NCBI RefSeq assembly: GCF_041146395.1
Contig: NC_090985.1
Location: 285,501-349,500, forward strand
Direction of reading: 5' to 3'
Length of the DNA: 64,000 nt
Origin: Eulemur rufifrons
Taxonomy: Eukaryota > Chordata > Mammalia > Primates > Lemuridae
This document shows, piece by piece, positions 21,607 through 33,075 of the stretch. The notes beneath the pieces are model-generated. The model was not told the DNA's origin. It ran no database searches and was given only the letters and a program-made list of their open reading frames with translations. Within the stretch, counting starts at the first letter, position 1; every line of letters begins with the position of its first letter. Both the position numbers and the translations under genes were made by a program.

Positions 21607-22056
21607 TGTAAGAACCGGTTACCCTCAGTCCCAGGAACAGATAGGCAGAGTCACCAAGGCTGCAACAGACAAAGGAGTTTATTTTCTAGCCTAGGCTAGG
21701 GTCCAAGGCTCAGAGCACCAGCGCAGTGGTCTCTCCACGAGCCCGGACCCCGCCCTGGGGTGGAAACAAAGCTTTTATACTTATCGATAGGTTACATGTA
21801 TCGGGCACACCCCCCCCACCCCCCTTTTAGTTCATTTGTTCCCTCAAAAGTGGCCGATAGCTTTGGCTCCTGATTGGCCAGTTTCCAAGCCGGGGCTTGG
21901 GCTCCTAATTGGCCAGTTTCCAAGCCAGGGCCCTCAGTTGTTACCAGCGGCATTCCGGGGAGGGGGAGGGCCTGCGTTGGGGAAACCAAAACTTAGGCCT
22001 TTCCTAAGAGGTCCAGTCTGTCATGGAGTTACTCCTGTTTTCCTTCCTGCTCTACA
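21607..22056 (-). repeat. 5' LTR of the gammaretroviral provirus
   Basis: 450 bp, matching the 3' LTR base for base except G at 21960 (A at 12409). It contains the same duplicated CCAAT unit (near 21867 and 21902), TATA box and AATAAA. This copy would promote the proviral RNA. It is followed at its outer edge by TAAT (22057-22060), the right copy of the target duplication. Confidence 0.96.
21772..21779 (-). promoter_or_regulatory. TATA box of the proviral 5' LTR
   Basis: TATAAAAG on the - strand. The two CCAAT-bearing 35-bp repeats lie about 90-160 bp upstream in sense orientation, and transcription should start about 25-30 bp downstream. All elements are unmutated relative to the other LTR. 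Confidence 0.75.
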
Positions 22057-22060
22057 TAAT

Positions 22061-23250
22061 CATCATAAAATTGAAAGAGTTGAGTCATTTTATCGTTAAA
22101 AAGAAATACGGTAGTCAGTTGAGGGTTGTATGAAGATACGCATAGGTAATAGTAGTCCTCTTTTCAGTTTAAATGTCTGTAACACTATAGTTGTCACATG
22201 AATTCATCACTTTTATGTAATTTGGATAGGTGTCATTAAAGCTTTGAAATACTCAGTTACTTAACATTTCTGTTAAATATTTATAAAATATTTTTATGCT
22301 TAAGACGATGTTAGCCCTTGTTTTACAGATTTCTAATCAAGATATAAAGGGTGAAGAATCATATAACAAAAAATCAGTAACAAGTGAAATTTAATCCTTC
22401 AATCATGCAGATTCCTAATGATTCATAACTCATTGTCATGTTATTTCCCTAAATACCATGTGTAGTTTAATGTCCAATAAAATCAAGTTACATATATCAC
22501 TTCCTTTTCTTCTTTAATCCAAACAAATTATGCACATCTAATTTGGGCAATTATAACATGGCATTAGAAGTTTATAATTATTTTAAGCAATAGTTATAGT
22601 TTAAAGACATGCTTTTGAAACAGATATGGATTTTTTACTAGTCTCTACTGGCATTATTACCTAGGCAGTGTGATTGGGGAGGTTAACTTATTTTTTATTG
22701 ACTACTTGGAAAAAGCAATCAAAATAGTCAACCTGTATGTTTCCTTTCTGTCTTGAGTAACTTTGACTTTGTGTTTCTAGAGGTGATCACATTGTGACTA
22801 GCATGATTAGACTAACAGCGGATTGGTAGACTAGTCCCATTCAAGTTAATGTTTCAGAATAAGGCATCAATTAATTACATGTATTGCTTACTTTAGGGTC
22901 AAACCCCAGTTAGAAAAATGTGACCTCTGACTTCTCGTGACATGTTTGGCATTGAAATTTCTGAGTTCTCCTGGAGTTCTTCCTGTCACTACAGATATAC
23001 ATAAGCCCAAACTGTAAGTCCTCTTCATGTGTATGTTGACTTTGAAGTTGCAACTAGGTACATATTATTTCTTTTTTTATGTATTATAATTTAACTCGTT
23101 GAAGCCCAATTTCCAGGAACTGTTTATTTAAGTTAAAGTTTGCTATGTCTCTCTGTCTTAGAATTATTAGAGAGGAGGAGAATGGCCATTCCTAAGTTAC
23201 TTCTTTGTCAATAAGTTAGTTTGAAAAACTACCAGCTATTATGCTGCTGA
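22061..23250. other. AT-rich host DNA between the two ERVs
   Basis: No gene, and no repeat I can identify. This is the original host sequence that joined position 12055 before the gammaretrovirus inserted. Confidence 0.5.
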
Positions 23251-23251
23251 T

Positions 23252-23280
23252 GTAATTCCAAGGATTCTTCTTGGAATTAC
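23252..23280. repeat. Perfect 11-bp inverted repeat
   Basis: gtaattccaag (23252-23262) and its exact reverse complement cttggaattac (23270-23280) are separated by 7 bases. It lies about 20 bp outside the class II LTR. No function is evident. Confidence 0.8.
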
Positions 23281-23302
23281 TCATTGTATTCTCCTTTCAA
23301 TC

Positions 23303-24209
23303 TGCAGGGAGTTAGCTACACTCCCCGCAAAGAGGTTTTTTTTTCTCTTTGTTCCGATCAGGTCTCTCAGGCAGGAGTCATTGGTCATTGCAAAGGATGA
23401 AAAATATAGTAGGAAACAGAAATAAAAGATAAAGTATTGGCAATAATAATACACAGAGCCAAAAATACAGTTTATAAAGTAAAGGTTTATGAAAATAAAT
23501 AAATAAAGGAATGTATCCGAATGGATATATTTTTACCCGCATCAAATATATCCCTGACTGAAACTCCACACAGGTATTTTATAGGGTACATACAGGCTCC
23601 CCGTTGCCAAGGGCAACAGGATTTGCATACTAACAGGCAGTTTGCTTTAGGGTCAAAGTCTCCTAAAAGGCTACTACAGATCCTTTAACTAACTCCAACT
23701 AGGGGAACAATGAGTTATAAAATCGTCTTGGGGCAAACTTGTAAGTTTTATGATAAGGCTATTACTTTAACAAAAAACAGAGACATCTTGGCTCCGGTGA
23801 TTGTGTTCTTGGGGACAGAGATGATCCCAGAAGTCAACATGAGCTGTGCTTTGTGTTAATTACTTAAACCTCATGGTACCATCTGGGCCCCCGGCTTGGG
23901 CATTAGCATATCTATGTGATCAGCTCTCATCTCTGGGGGTCTACCTGTCAGCTCCTGCAACCTTTTGGTTCTAAGGGAAAGGCCTGCCTTGTCTTTCAAA
24001 ACAGGTGAGAACCAAAGGCCCAGTTTACAGCTGTCTCTTTGAAGTGCAGCTTCTACTGACCAGCGAGATGCCCTCCTGAGATGAGGCAGCTTTTCAACTA
24101 ACACATTTATTTTTTCTTTAAGGCAAAGCCTTATTTGACTTCTGAAATTAAATCTTGTCTCCAGAAATACAGGCAGCATTTCTATAACTCAGTATTCTTA
24201 GGCTCAACA
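23303..24209 (-). repeat. 3' LTR of the class II ERV
   Basis: The right end is firm: '...cttaggctcaaca' at 24209, shared with 27813, preceded in sense orientation by a polypurine tract (AAAAAAGGGGAAGA, 24223-24210). The left end at 'tgcaggg' (23303) is chosen from the TG/CA rule and is tentative, giving about 907 bp. A TATA-like TATAAAA occurs near 23585 in sense orientation. Confidence 0.7.
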
Positions 24210-25812
24210 TCTTCCCCTTTTTTATTTTTTGAAGAAAGTGGATGGAGTTGGACAGCCATCACAGCAAGACGTTGGTCTCCGGATTCTTGTCTTCTTTGGA
24301 GTTTTCTCCAGACTATAAATAAACACAAGCAAAGGATTAAAATAATGCCAAAAGTTACAACAGTGGAACTCCCATAGATCTTAAGATGATAAAGTGGATC
24401 AGCTGACTCTAAACCAGAAGAGATGTCATTAATAATGTCAGCTTCAGAGAGCAATTTAAGTTTGTGACTGAAGGTACTTAATATTTCTTGTTGTAAGTTT
24501 CCAATCTCTTCAGTCAGATTTGCTTGGTTAAGTAGATGTTTTCCCAAGGAAACCGAGTTTGATTATATATATGAGGTGTAACAGAAAATTGAGTGATATT
24601 CCAATCGCAATGAAGTCTAAGTTGCTTTTGTAGACTTATAACCTGGTCTCCCAACAAGGTGACTGCTTGTTGTAAGTCAGCCACTTGAATAGCTAATTTA
24701 GAATCAATTTGATTTTGGGTAGACCATAATTGATTTAAATCATGGTGCCAATTTTGAACAAATTCAGTGGTCTGAACGGTCTGATGCAGAGACACACCTG
24801 CAGTGGCCACAGAAGCAGTGACAGCAATGATTCCCAAAATAGCTGCTATTAAGAGACCAATAAATCTTTTTGTACATTTAAGAATGTGGTTAAGAAGTTT
24901 GTCCAAAAGGAACATTGCTGGTGTTTCTTGCCAGACTCTATTCATTTTAACAGGTAACCACAGTCCTGTTCTGGCTTTGAGAATATAAAATGTTTCTTTA
25001 TAAGGAAGAACTTTATAGAATTGTTAATACAGGTATAATGAGAACAGTTGTCACAGGTCAGAAGGAAAGAAGGTTCGTTATAAACAGCATGTCCAATCAT
25101 AAATAAGTAAGGCAGTCTAACACAAACTTGAATATAATGAGTAGAATTTAAATTCAAAGTCCATTCTCGGCTATTGTTTGGATCCAAAGTGTGTGTGCTA
25201 ATCCAGGCCTGCAAAGGGTGCAAAGCAGCTGATATTTTCCACAACTGATCATGAATAGGGCCATCTAAAATATGAGGAGCTGAAGAGCTCATACCATCAT
25301 TGAACCGTGTAATATGACTTTTAAGGTCAGTGTCTTTTACAGACATCGAGGTGGCAGTTTTATTCCAATGAAGCTTTTTAAAATTGTGAGAGAAGGCAGG
25401 ATGTCCATAGGGACTCCAGTCTAGGACAACACCATAAGATGTGGACCCAGCAAGAATGCGCCCCGTGTGAGCTCTACAATTGTCCCATTGTACCCAAGTT
25501 TTAGGGTCAGAAATTATTACTTTCCTACAAAGGGGTATATCTATGGGTGCAATTTTAGAATGCTCAATAGTGATGTGTCTGGTTGCCAGACACTCTTACC
25601 ACCATGCTCACCAGGCAGATCACGGCAAGAAAAAGATTTACAGATGTTTTAGGTACAGATGTCTGGTTCAATATCCCATCTGCTTCTTTGTATGTTCTCT
25701 TCAGCTGTCCCCACGTCATGGTCTGTGCCTGACGTGTCTTCCGCTTTTTCCCCTCGAGTTTCCACTCTGGGTTTGATTCTTCTGTTTGGAATCCAAACTG
25801 TTGGTCTGTCAT
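24182..25812 (-). pseudogene. env: env of the class II ERV, broken
   Basis: Four open pieces in changing frames: 25812-25564 (N-terminal region with a hydrophobic signal-like stretch and NQT), 25346-24942 (SU with several N-glycosylation sites and paired cysteines), 24945-24514 (fusion peptide region VTASVATAGVSL, a heptad-rich segment, and CDWNITQF) and 24547-24182 (second heptad segment, membrane anchor ILILCLCLFIVW, basic tail). The TM order and motifs are those of betaretrovirus/ERV-K type Env. The last frame runs 28 bp into the LTR, as is common in the group. At least three frame changes separate the pieces, so no full protein is possible. Confidence 0.85.
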
Positions 25813-25869
25813 CTGTCAAAACACAAGAAAAACTCTCCTCCACACCTTTGCACATCCTTTTTCCCATTT

Positions 25870-26530
25870 ATTTTCTACATCATCTTTCCACCAGATAGGC
25901 TGGTGAGGGAAAGAGTCTGATTGTGGACTCCTATTCCAATGCTTTTCTATTGCTGTTAATTTATTTTCCTTATGAATATTCAAAAAATTTTAGGTAAATG
26001 AGGCTTGATTTATTCTATCTTTGCGAGACTGTGTACCTCCCCTTTTTTGTTTTAATAACATGTTTTTTTAAAGTTTGATGTGTACGTTCTATAATGCCTT
26101 GTCCTTGAGGATTATAAGGAATGCCAGTAATGTGTTTGATGTCCCATTTAATACAAAAAGCTGTAAAGGAATGACTAGTGTAAGCAGGGCCATTGTCAGT
26201 TTTAATGGTGGCTGGGACTCCCATGTATATAAACCAGGAGTGTAAGTGTGAGAACATATGTCTAACAGTTTCTCCAGAGGATGGAGTAGCCATAATAAGA
26301 CCGGAATAAGTATCTACAGTAACATGTACAACACCTAACTTGCCAAATTCAGGAATATGTGTAACATCCATTTGCCATAATTTATTTGGTGAGAGACCTC
26401 GAGGATTAACTCCTGCAGAAAATTTAGGCTGATTAATTAATTGACAAGTGGGACAATGAGAAACAATATGTTTGGCTTGATTATTGATTGTATAATTGCA
26501 TTGACTTTTCTTAAATCAGTTAACATTTGT
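25870..26530 (-). pseudogene. pol: Integrase remnant of the class II ERV
   Basis: Best piece at 26371-26015: MDVTHIPEFGKLGVVHVTVD carries the first catalytic Asp, TDNGPAYTS the second, and the helix QGQGIIERTHQTLK the Glu. Upstream in sense, a partial zinc-binding part (HCPTCQ) reaches about 26470. Downstream, a tryptophan-rich C-terminal part leads to env near 25870. RNase H is absent. The core residues remain, but the domain is cut off from RT by a deletion. Confidence 0.85.
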
Positions 26531-26572
26531 CATTTGCCAGATTTCTTTTTTAATAACAAATATAGGAGAATT

Positions 26573-27252
26573 TCACGGACTGGTGGACTCCTCTATATGT
26601 CCTGCTTGTAATTGTTCTTTTACTAATATTTGAAGAGCACCCAATTTTTTTTTTGTTTGTTTGTTTTGTTTTAGTGGCCACTGCTCTGTCCACATAGGCT
26701 TTTGGGACATCCAATTTAAAGCCAGAGCAGAATGGTGCTTTTCAGTAGCAGTGGCCGCTATCCAAAATTTGGATAGCATAAACCGTGCCGAGAAGTATGT
26801 GCCTTTGGTGCCTCGAAAGTCTTAGCCCCTTGGCTCCTTTTACCCAAACCAAAACAAGGGTTATAATTCATATTTAGCATAACCTGTTTAGCAGATGTAT
26901 TAGGTATACTGACGTATGCTCCCCACTGCTGTAACAAATCTCCTCCCCACAAATTAATAGTGATGTTAGCCATGTAAGGTTTTAAAGTGGCTGTCTGTCC
27001 ATCAGGGCCTGAACAATTTAAAATTTGTCGACTTTGAAATATGTCAGTCATCGTTCCTATTCTGGTAAGAACAGTAGGAACTTGTAAAGGCCAAGCTTTT
27101 GGCCAAAAACTTTTAGAAATAATTGTAACATCCGCTCTAGTATCTATAAGTCTAACAAAAGATTTGCCATTTAACTTAATTTCTAATTGAGGTCTTTGAT
27201 CATTAATAAAAGTTTGCCAATATTGAGCAGCGGATGTAAAAGCCGCTAACAC
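26573..27252 (-). pseudogene. pro-pol: Protease and RT-start remnant of the class II ERV
   Basis: The frame 27252-26758 holds a retroviral aspartic protease segment, LEIKLNGKSFVRLIDTRADV: the DTG active-site triad has become DTR, which would inactivate it. It overlaps 26779-26573, the N-terminus of reverse transcriptase (QWPLK, LVKEQLQAGHIEESTSP), in a frame that fits a -1 shift from protease, the class II arrangement. RT breaks off after about 65 codons and integrase sequence follows within roughly 100 bp, so the polymerase core has been deleted. Confidence 0.82.
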
Positions 27253-27689
27253 TTTGAATTAGCATTATTAAAAGCCAATATATGTAACATTAAATTTTTC
27301 AAGTCAGGCGGACTAACCGTTTTTTGCACATCTTGTGATTCATAAGTTTCATAATAAAACTTATGAAATCTGCATAAGTTTTATTAACATTTTCTTTAAC
27401 ATTTTACACAAGAAAACACAGACTGTTTAGGAGAAGCTATTTTCTCTTATGCTCTAATATAGCACTGTTGAATTTGAGCAATAACTTGATTATCTTTTTT
27501 AAGATCTTTGTTTGTTTGTTTGTTTTTTAATCAGCCTCTCTCAAGGGTGGATCATGCTTCTGGGAATCGTTTACATTAGAAAGCAGCAGTTTCCAAGCTT
27601 AAAGCGGCTGGCTTGAGCCGCACAGAGAGCTCTTGCTTAAAGTAAAAGTTTACCCCCCCTTTTTTTTTCTTTTTTCTTTTTTCTCTTTT

Positions 27690-27813
27690 TTAATTTTTGA
27701 ACTAACACATTTACTTTTTCTTTAAGGCAAAGCCTTATTTGACTTCTGAAATCAAATCTTGTCTCTAGAAATACAGGGGGCATTTCTATAACTCAGTATT
27801 CTTAGGCTCAACA
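27690..27813 (-). repeat. Truncated 5' LTR of the class II ERV
   Basis: About 120 bp nearly matching 24088-24209 ('actaacacattta', 'ttctttaaggcaaagcc', 'gcatttctataactcag'). It is the U3 start only. The rest of the LTR, the primer site and gag were lost, with a T/C-rich simple run (27655-27690) at the junction. Confidence 0.85.
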
Positions 27814-28149
27814 CCCATCCCCCTGGCTGCAATGCTATGAAAATGGCCCATGCCCTCCTAGCTTCCCCTCTGCAAATAATACTGGGGGGAAAGTACCCCC
27901 AAACAAGGGGCATACTTTGAGACTCCTCTTTGTACCCTGATCCAGTAATTCATCATTATCTAGATAGCTCATCAGTGCCTTCAAGCAGATTTTTTTTTTT
28001 TTTTAATATTTATTCAGGTTTTCTAATTGTTCTCAGTGGACGGTTGGCTTGAGTCATCTGCACACCTATAACTGGAAACAGAAGTCTCACCTATGTTGTA
28101 AAAAGGTATTGTATATGTTCACTGGCGGTCATTTTAAAATATATAAACA

Positions 28150-28610
28150 AATTCTTTGATATGCCCTTCTTTAAGAGGTGGGGTTACATTTCCCTCCCCT
28201 TGAGTATGAGTTGCATGTAGTGACCTTCATCTAATAGAATGTGGCAAAATGATGGATTGTGACTCCTGAGGGTGGGTCAGAGCAGCTTCCCCCTTGCTCT
28301 CTTGCTCAGGGGAGGCCAGCTGCCACAATGTAAAGGGATTCAAGGAGTCCTGTGGAGAGGCCCATGCAGTAAGGCATTGAGGCCTCTTGCCAACAGCCAT
28401 GTGAATGAGCCGTCTTAGGAGACCCTCCAGGCTCAGTGTGGCCTCTGGATGACTACGGTCCAGGCCAACTTCTTTACTGCAACATGAAAGACTCTGAACT
28501 CAAACTACCCAGCTAAGCCAGCCTTGAATCTTAATCTGCAAACTGTGAGATGACGAATGTTAAACCAAGCAATTTTGGGGTAAATGGTTTTACATTAATA
28601 GTAATATGTT
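28150..28610 (+). mobile_element. MaLR (MLT1-type) LTR relic
   Basis: Diverged LTR recognised by phrases such as 'aatagaatgtggcaaaatga', 'caggggaggccagctgcca', 'gccatgtgaatgagcc' and 'cccagctaagcc'. The end 'gtaaatggttttacatta' is degraded. Family-level call only. Confidence 0.5.
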
Positions 28611-30054
28611 TGTTTTTAAATTTTATGTTTTATTATTTTTAATTTAATATTCATTTTATGTGAAAAAGGAAATCAATAGCTTAAAATTTTAAAGTAATAT
28701 TTAAATAAAAAAGAATACGTTGTATGATCTCTGCTTCCAGTTAGGAATAAAAACAAGAGTTTTTCAGAATGGATGAAGTCATTTCCACAATAGTATTAAC
28801 AGATAAGCCATTCAGAAACCCTTTAGGATTTATTCTTACTTCCTGAAGAGCTTCTATAATATGGTCTCTAGGCAAAGTGAAAACATACGCGAGCATTTGT
28901 CTTTTCCAAAGTAACACAATCTGACTATAGCTAAGTTATTGAATGGAACTATGCTTTTACATAAAAAGCTTAAAACCAATTAAAATATAATTTTAGTTCT
29001 TACCTGCTGACTTCTGGATGTAGTTCAGCCAGTCACTTCATGATCTTGGTGAACACAAGTTCAGAGTATTTGGAGGTATGAATCTAACAGGTGCATCAGG
29101 TAATAATTTAGCAGATTCAATTTGTTTACAATTCTTGACACCCTAAATAAGCATTTTAAAAGTTTTCTTAACACCATTACATAGTGATAATCTAGCTTAT
29201 TCAATTAAAATAAATTTTAAAATTATAAATAAAATAAACTGCTCTGAAAATTTTACTTTAAGATTATTTATACCAAGTAACTTTACTTCAGCGGTGCTCA
29301 GGGCTATGTATTAAGAAAACATGCCCAACATAATTTTTTATAGTAATGATAAAGTCTATGAGACTATGTCTAAATCAGCCTTCCTCAACTGGGATTCTTC
29401 CTCTGAACCCCAGAACACAGCAAATGGTGTAACTATTTTCTCAACCCTCCCAAAGACAGGACATAACCAACCCACCTGATAAAGGCTGGTCTGAAGAGTA
29501 ATTATAAATATTCTATATTTTATTTACTAAATACTTTATGTAATGAACACAAACTACATGCCCAGAATTGTATCACAGGTTATGGGGGGGAGGGGAACTA
29601 GTAATATAAAGTGCAGCCTCCTTCACTTGTGAAAGATAAAATTAAAATGATCAGTTAGTTACTATTAACCATGCAAGTAGACTATAAATGGTGTGAAACC
29701 ACTGTAAATCCTGTAAAAACTCAACAAAGGAAGGGCTCAGACTTTAAATCCTAGATGAAAAGTCAGGGCAAAATACATAAAATATTAGCTCTGTCACACT
29801 AGAATATTACTTTTACTTATTGCCATTATCTCTCCCACTAGATTTAAGCTTCATATAAAAGCACAGATTTTTGTCTATTTTGTTCACTGTTGCTTTCCCA
29901 GTTCCTAGAATAATGTACACAGTTGGTATGTAATAACTCTTTGTTCAGTAAATAAGTGAAAAGATTGGAATGTGATAGTTAAAAGTGATAGTTGAAACCA
30001 CAGAAAAAATGAGCTCTCCAAGAAAAAGCCAAATTACTGGTATGTAATAGCAAC
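28611..30054. other. AT-rich non-coding DNA
   Basis: No gene. A short L2-like piece at about 29830-29950 ('tgttcactgttgctttccc', 'cagttggtatgtaataactc') is the only part I can name. An 80-bp stretch at 29004-29083 has splice-like borders on the - strand but contains a stop and is not called. Confidence 0.4.
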
Positions 30055-30240
30055 GATAATAGCTGTACTTACTGAGTACATCCTCAGTACATTGTACTAA
30101 GAATTTTTCCATATTAAACTCATTTAAACTTCTAAATATTTGAGGTAACTATTATCCTCATTTGAAGACAAAAAGCTCAGAGAGTGAGGTAGCTCTCGCA
30201 GAGTCACAGGATGAGCAGGAGGCAGAGCAAACCTCCATCA
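30055..30240 (-). mobile_element. MIR: MIR SINE relic
   Basis: Reverse MIR core: 'actgagtac', 'attaaactcatttaaac', 'attatcctcatttgaagac', 'agctcagagagtgaggtagct'. Old and diverged. Confidence 0.7.
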
Positions 30241-30653
30241 TTTTCCACATCGTGTTTAAAACCTCAGTGAGGTACAGATGAGGGCATAAAAAAATAAAAT
30301 GACTACCTTTTATGGTTTTAATAATTATGAGATAACACTAGCTATAAAAAGTGATGAAAGTATAATAATTAGTTACTTACAGAGTAGCACTATTCAAGAA
30401 TAAAGAAGAAAAAAAAGACTGGAAAGCAGCAGGCCCCCACCTTTTTGGCACCATTCATTTCCTTCACAGCCATCTTTGTATCACTGTTTCTTGTTTCGTT
30501 TTTTTGGAAAGCAAGAGTTGCATATCTAAAACAGAAAAGCAGAAAACCAAAAGGTTTTTCATTGACTTTACATTACCTCAAACTTAATTTTGTAATCACT
30601 GGCTCAAATATAGTTTTCACAATAATAAATGCTCTTATAAAGGTTGATATACT

Positions 30654-30981
30654 AAGCCGGGCGAGGTAGCTCACGCCTGTAATCCTAGCACCCTGGGAGG
30701 CCAAGGCAGGTGGATCGCTCAAGGTCAGGAGTTCGAGACCAGCCTGGACGAGACCCCATCTCTACTAAAAATAGAAAGAAATTATATAGACAGCTAAAAA
30801 ATATATATATAGAAAAAATTAGCCGGGCATGTTGGCACATGCCTGTAGTCCCAGCTACTCAGGAGGCTGAGGCAGTAGGATCGCTTGAGCCCAGGAGTCT
30901 GAGGTTGCTGTGAGCTAGGCTGACACCACGGCACTCTAGCCCGGGCAACAGAGTGAGACTCTGTCAAAAAAAAAAAAAAAA
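30654..30981 (+). mobile_element. Alu: Alu SINE with target duplication
   Basis: Full-length lemur-type Alu starting at 'aagccgggcg', with the 'ctaaaaaatatatatatag' middle and a ~20-base A tail. Duplication aaaggttgatatact at 30639-30653 and 30982-30996. Confidence 0.95.
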
Positions 30982-30996
30982 AAAGGTTGATATACT

Positions 30997-32034
30997 TAGT
31001 TTGAAATCAGGAAGAATGTTTATTTAGGATAACTAAATAAAAACCAAATTAAAGATGAGAAATAAAAGACACTAAGCATTTCTCATGAATTATCTCCTAT
31101 TAATTTTATATTAAAATTTAATGTAAAACATTTGCAAAGCTGATATATGATAAAGTTACAGAAATTAGCAATCTGGGGACTATTTATACTAAAAAAATTA
31201 AAATTAATTCCTATGTTCAAACATAACCTCCAGATGACTCAAAGGCTTGCAATGTGAAAGTCAAAATTTAAAACATTTACCAGAATATTTAAGAGAATAT
31301 CTTTATGGCCTTGTTGTGGGGAAATATTTAGACCAAAAAAACAAGAAAAGTTGAAACATCGAATCAGAACTTTAACCATATAATTGAGAAAGTCAGGCAA
31401 GAGCTATTCCCATAAAAGCACCAGACCTAGAGAGTGTCAGTGGAAGGATACATACCAAATCTGAAAAGTGGTTGTTTTCAAATGATGGGACTATGGATAA
31501 TTTTTTATAGCCTCCTTGTATTTTTGCATTTAATTGTATTTTCTAAATTTCCACACAGTATGTATAATACTTAAGAAAAGAAAACCCCACAGCTTGTTTT
31601 AAGGATTCAACAAGATGCTAAAAGAATCTTTCACATCAGGTAAATACTACTAGGATTATAATACTACTTTAATGAACTGTATTAATACCACATTAATGAG
31701 TAAAATTTAGAAAGCATATACTCTTAGGTGACTCCATTAAATAAAATTAAACACCTATTTTCTAACAAATTTCAATCCCAACTACAAACAGGATTCTCTC
31801 TTAATTGATAAAGATTTTCATATCTGAAATAAACAGCCATCATTTTTTATCAGCAGACAGCAAAGTTATTTCCATCACCATTGTGATTTGAATGATCTGA
31901 CAATGTCACAAAATAGAAAGTAGCAACAGACAGATTGGAAGAGATTATATATAGATGATGTAGCTATCCACCTAAAAAGTATAAAAGTGTCATCTAAAAA
32001 GTAATTAAACTCAGAAATAATAGAATACAATTTT
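30997..32034. other. AT-rich non-coding DNA
   Basis: No gene. The part at about 31440-31570 ('ggttgttttcaaatgatgg' followed by a T-rich end) looks like an old LINE 3' end, but I cannot fix its family. Confidence 0.4.
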
Positions 32035-32290
32035 CTGAGCATCTACTATGTGCCAGGCTTTACTCCTAGTGCTTTACATATTTAACTCATAGTAGTTTCA
32101 CAACATCGCTATGACAGTACTGTCGACCTCACTTTATAGACAAAGAGGAGGCTGAGGTACAAAAAGGTCAAGTAAATTGCCCAAATTTATTCATCAAGTT
32201 GCTGACAGACCTGGGAATTGAGCCAAAGTTCTCTCTTTCTGGAGCCCGTTCTCCTTAACTAAGGCTCTCTACATTCCCTGTGAAACAGTG
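32035..32290 (-). mobile_element. MIR: MIR SINE relic
   Basis: Reverse MIR with well-kept core: 'gagcatctactatgtgccag', 'agtgctttacatatttaact', 'cctcactttatagacaaag', 'aaggtcaagtaaattgccc', 'gacctgggaattgagcc'. Confidence 0.85.
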
Positions 32291-33070
32291 CGTAACAAGA
32301 TAAAGTACACGGAAGTCAATCAGTCTGCTACATACCATTAATAACAAGCTACAAAGTATAATCCAAGAAAGATCTGATTAAGAACAGCACGAACTAATGA
32401 CTGCAGCTATTTGTCTATAATGACTGCAACTATTTGTCTGCATGGCCCCCTGTACTAGCCTGGGACCCTCCTGTGGGAATGGCCTTTGACTTTATCCCCA
32501 CTGTGGCTGATGTCTGGTACAGAACCTCTAGTGAGCAGCAGGCACACAGTAATGCACATTGGACTGAATTTGGGAAACACACCTGTAGTTAGTAGAAGAA
32601 TCATAAATTGAAATTTCAGAAACTAGGTATTTCTGGAAATGAGACCTTCAATCAGCCTAAAAAAAGAAATAATATGAAGTTCAAAAAGAAATCTTGGCAT
32701 ACCTCAGATACTGAAGGGCAGAGGCCACCAACATGTACCAAATAACCTTTATCTCTTCGTAAGGGTTCAGCATACATTTCTGCTTGTAGAAAAACAGAAT
32801 ATACCACAGAAATGATCATCATTGTATTGAGATGTTTAAGAGAAAATGAAAACTTGCTAAATATTTTGTGCTTTCTTTTTACTATCACAAAGCTTGTCAA
32901 AAAGTTATCAACAAATATCAGCATGACCAGACTGAAGACCAAAAGCCTGGAGTACAGTGTTAAGATTTCTGGGCCTTAATCGTATCATCTTGAAAAATAA
33001 ATGGGTATGGATTAGTTGATATTAAGTCTCTCATAGCTCAAATGAATAAATTACATCTAAATGGAGTAAT
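32291..33070. other. Non-coding DNA
   Basis: No convincing gene. A - strand open stretch at 32942-32652 is low in similarity to anything I know and has no start or splice context that would decide it. Confidence 0.4.
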
Positions 33071-33075
33071 CAGTT

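Larger units (their letters stand above)
12056..22056 (-). mobile_element. Gammaretrovirus-type endogenous provirus, near complete
   Basis: A complete LTR-gag-pro-pol-env-LTR provirus transcribed on the - strand (5' end at 22056). Direct evidence: two 450-bp LTRs with one visible difference; TAAT target duplication at 12052-12055 and 22057-22060; a primer site for tRNA-Pro; an A/G polypurine tract; gag and pol separated by an in-frame amber codon; and an env with CWLC and CX6CC motifs. These are class I (gammaretrovirus) hallmarks. Coding damage is limited to one frameshift in pol, one frameshift and two stops in env, and a later Alu insertion in integrase. Length without the Alu and its extra duplication is about 9.65 kb, stretched by a long leader. 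It lies antisense to the ZMYND11-like exon. I cannot assign it to a named ERV family. Confidence 0.95.
23303..27813 (-). mobile_element. Class II (betaretrovirus-like) ERV, heavily deleted
   Basis: An old provirus on the - strand. A 3' LTR at the left (about 23303-24209) ends in the same 120-bp sequence found at 27690-27813, which is all that remains of the 5' LTR. Between them, in sense order, are a protease-like piece, the start of RT, part of integrase and a broken env. Gag and most of RT/RNase H are missing. Env TM resembles ERV-K/betaretroviral type, and the pro-to-pol frame relation fits a -1 shift. Flanking hexamers TCAATC (23297-23302) and CCCATC (27814-27819) agree at four of six positions, so the outer limits are tentative. 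Confidence 0.85.

Noticed and set aside
29004..32785. Three possible - strand exons (about 32785-32703, 30535-30450 and 29083-29004) with splice-like borders and matching phases
   Set aside because: Each is under 30 codons, the last contains an in-frame TGA, I recognise no protein, and the borders are ordinary for AT-rich DNA. Not enough to call a gene.
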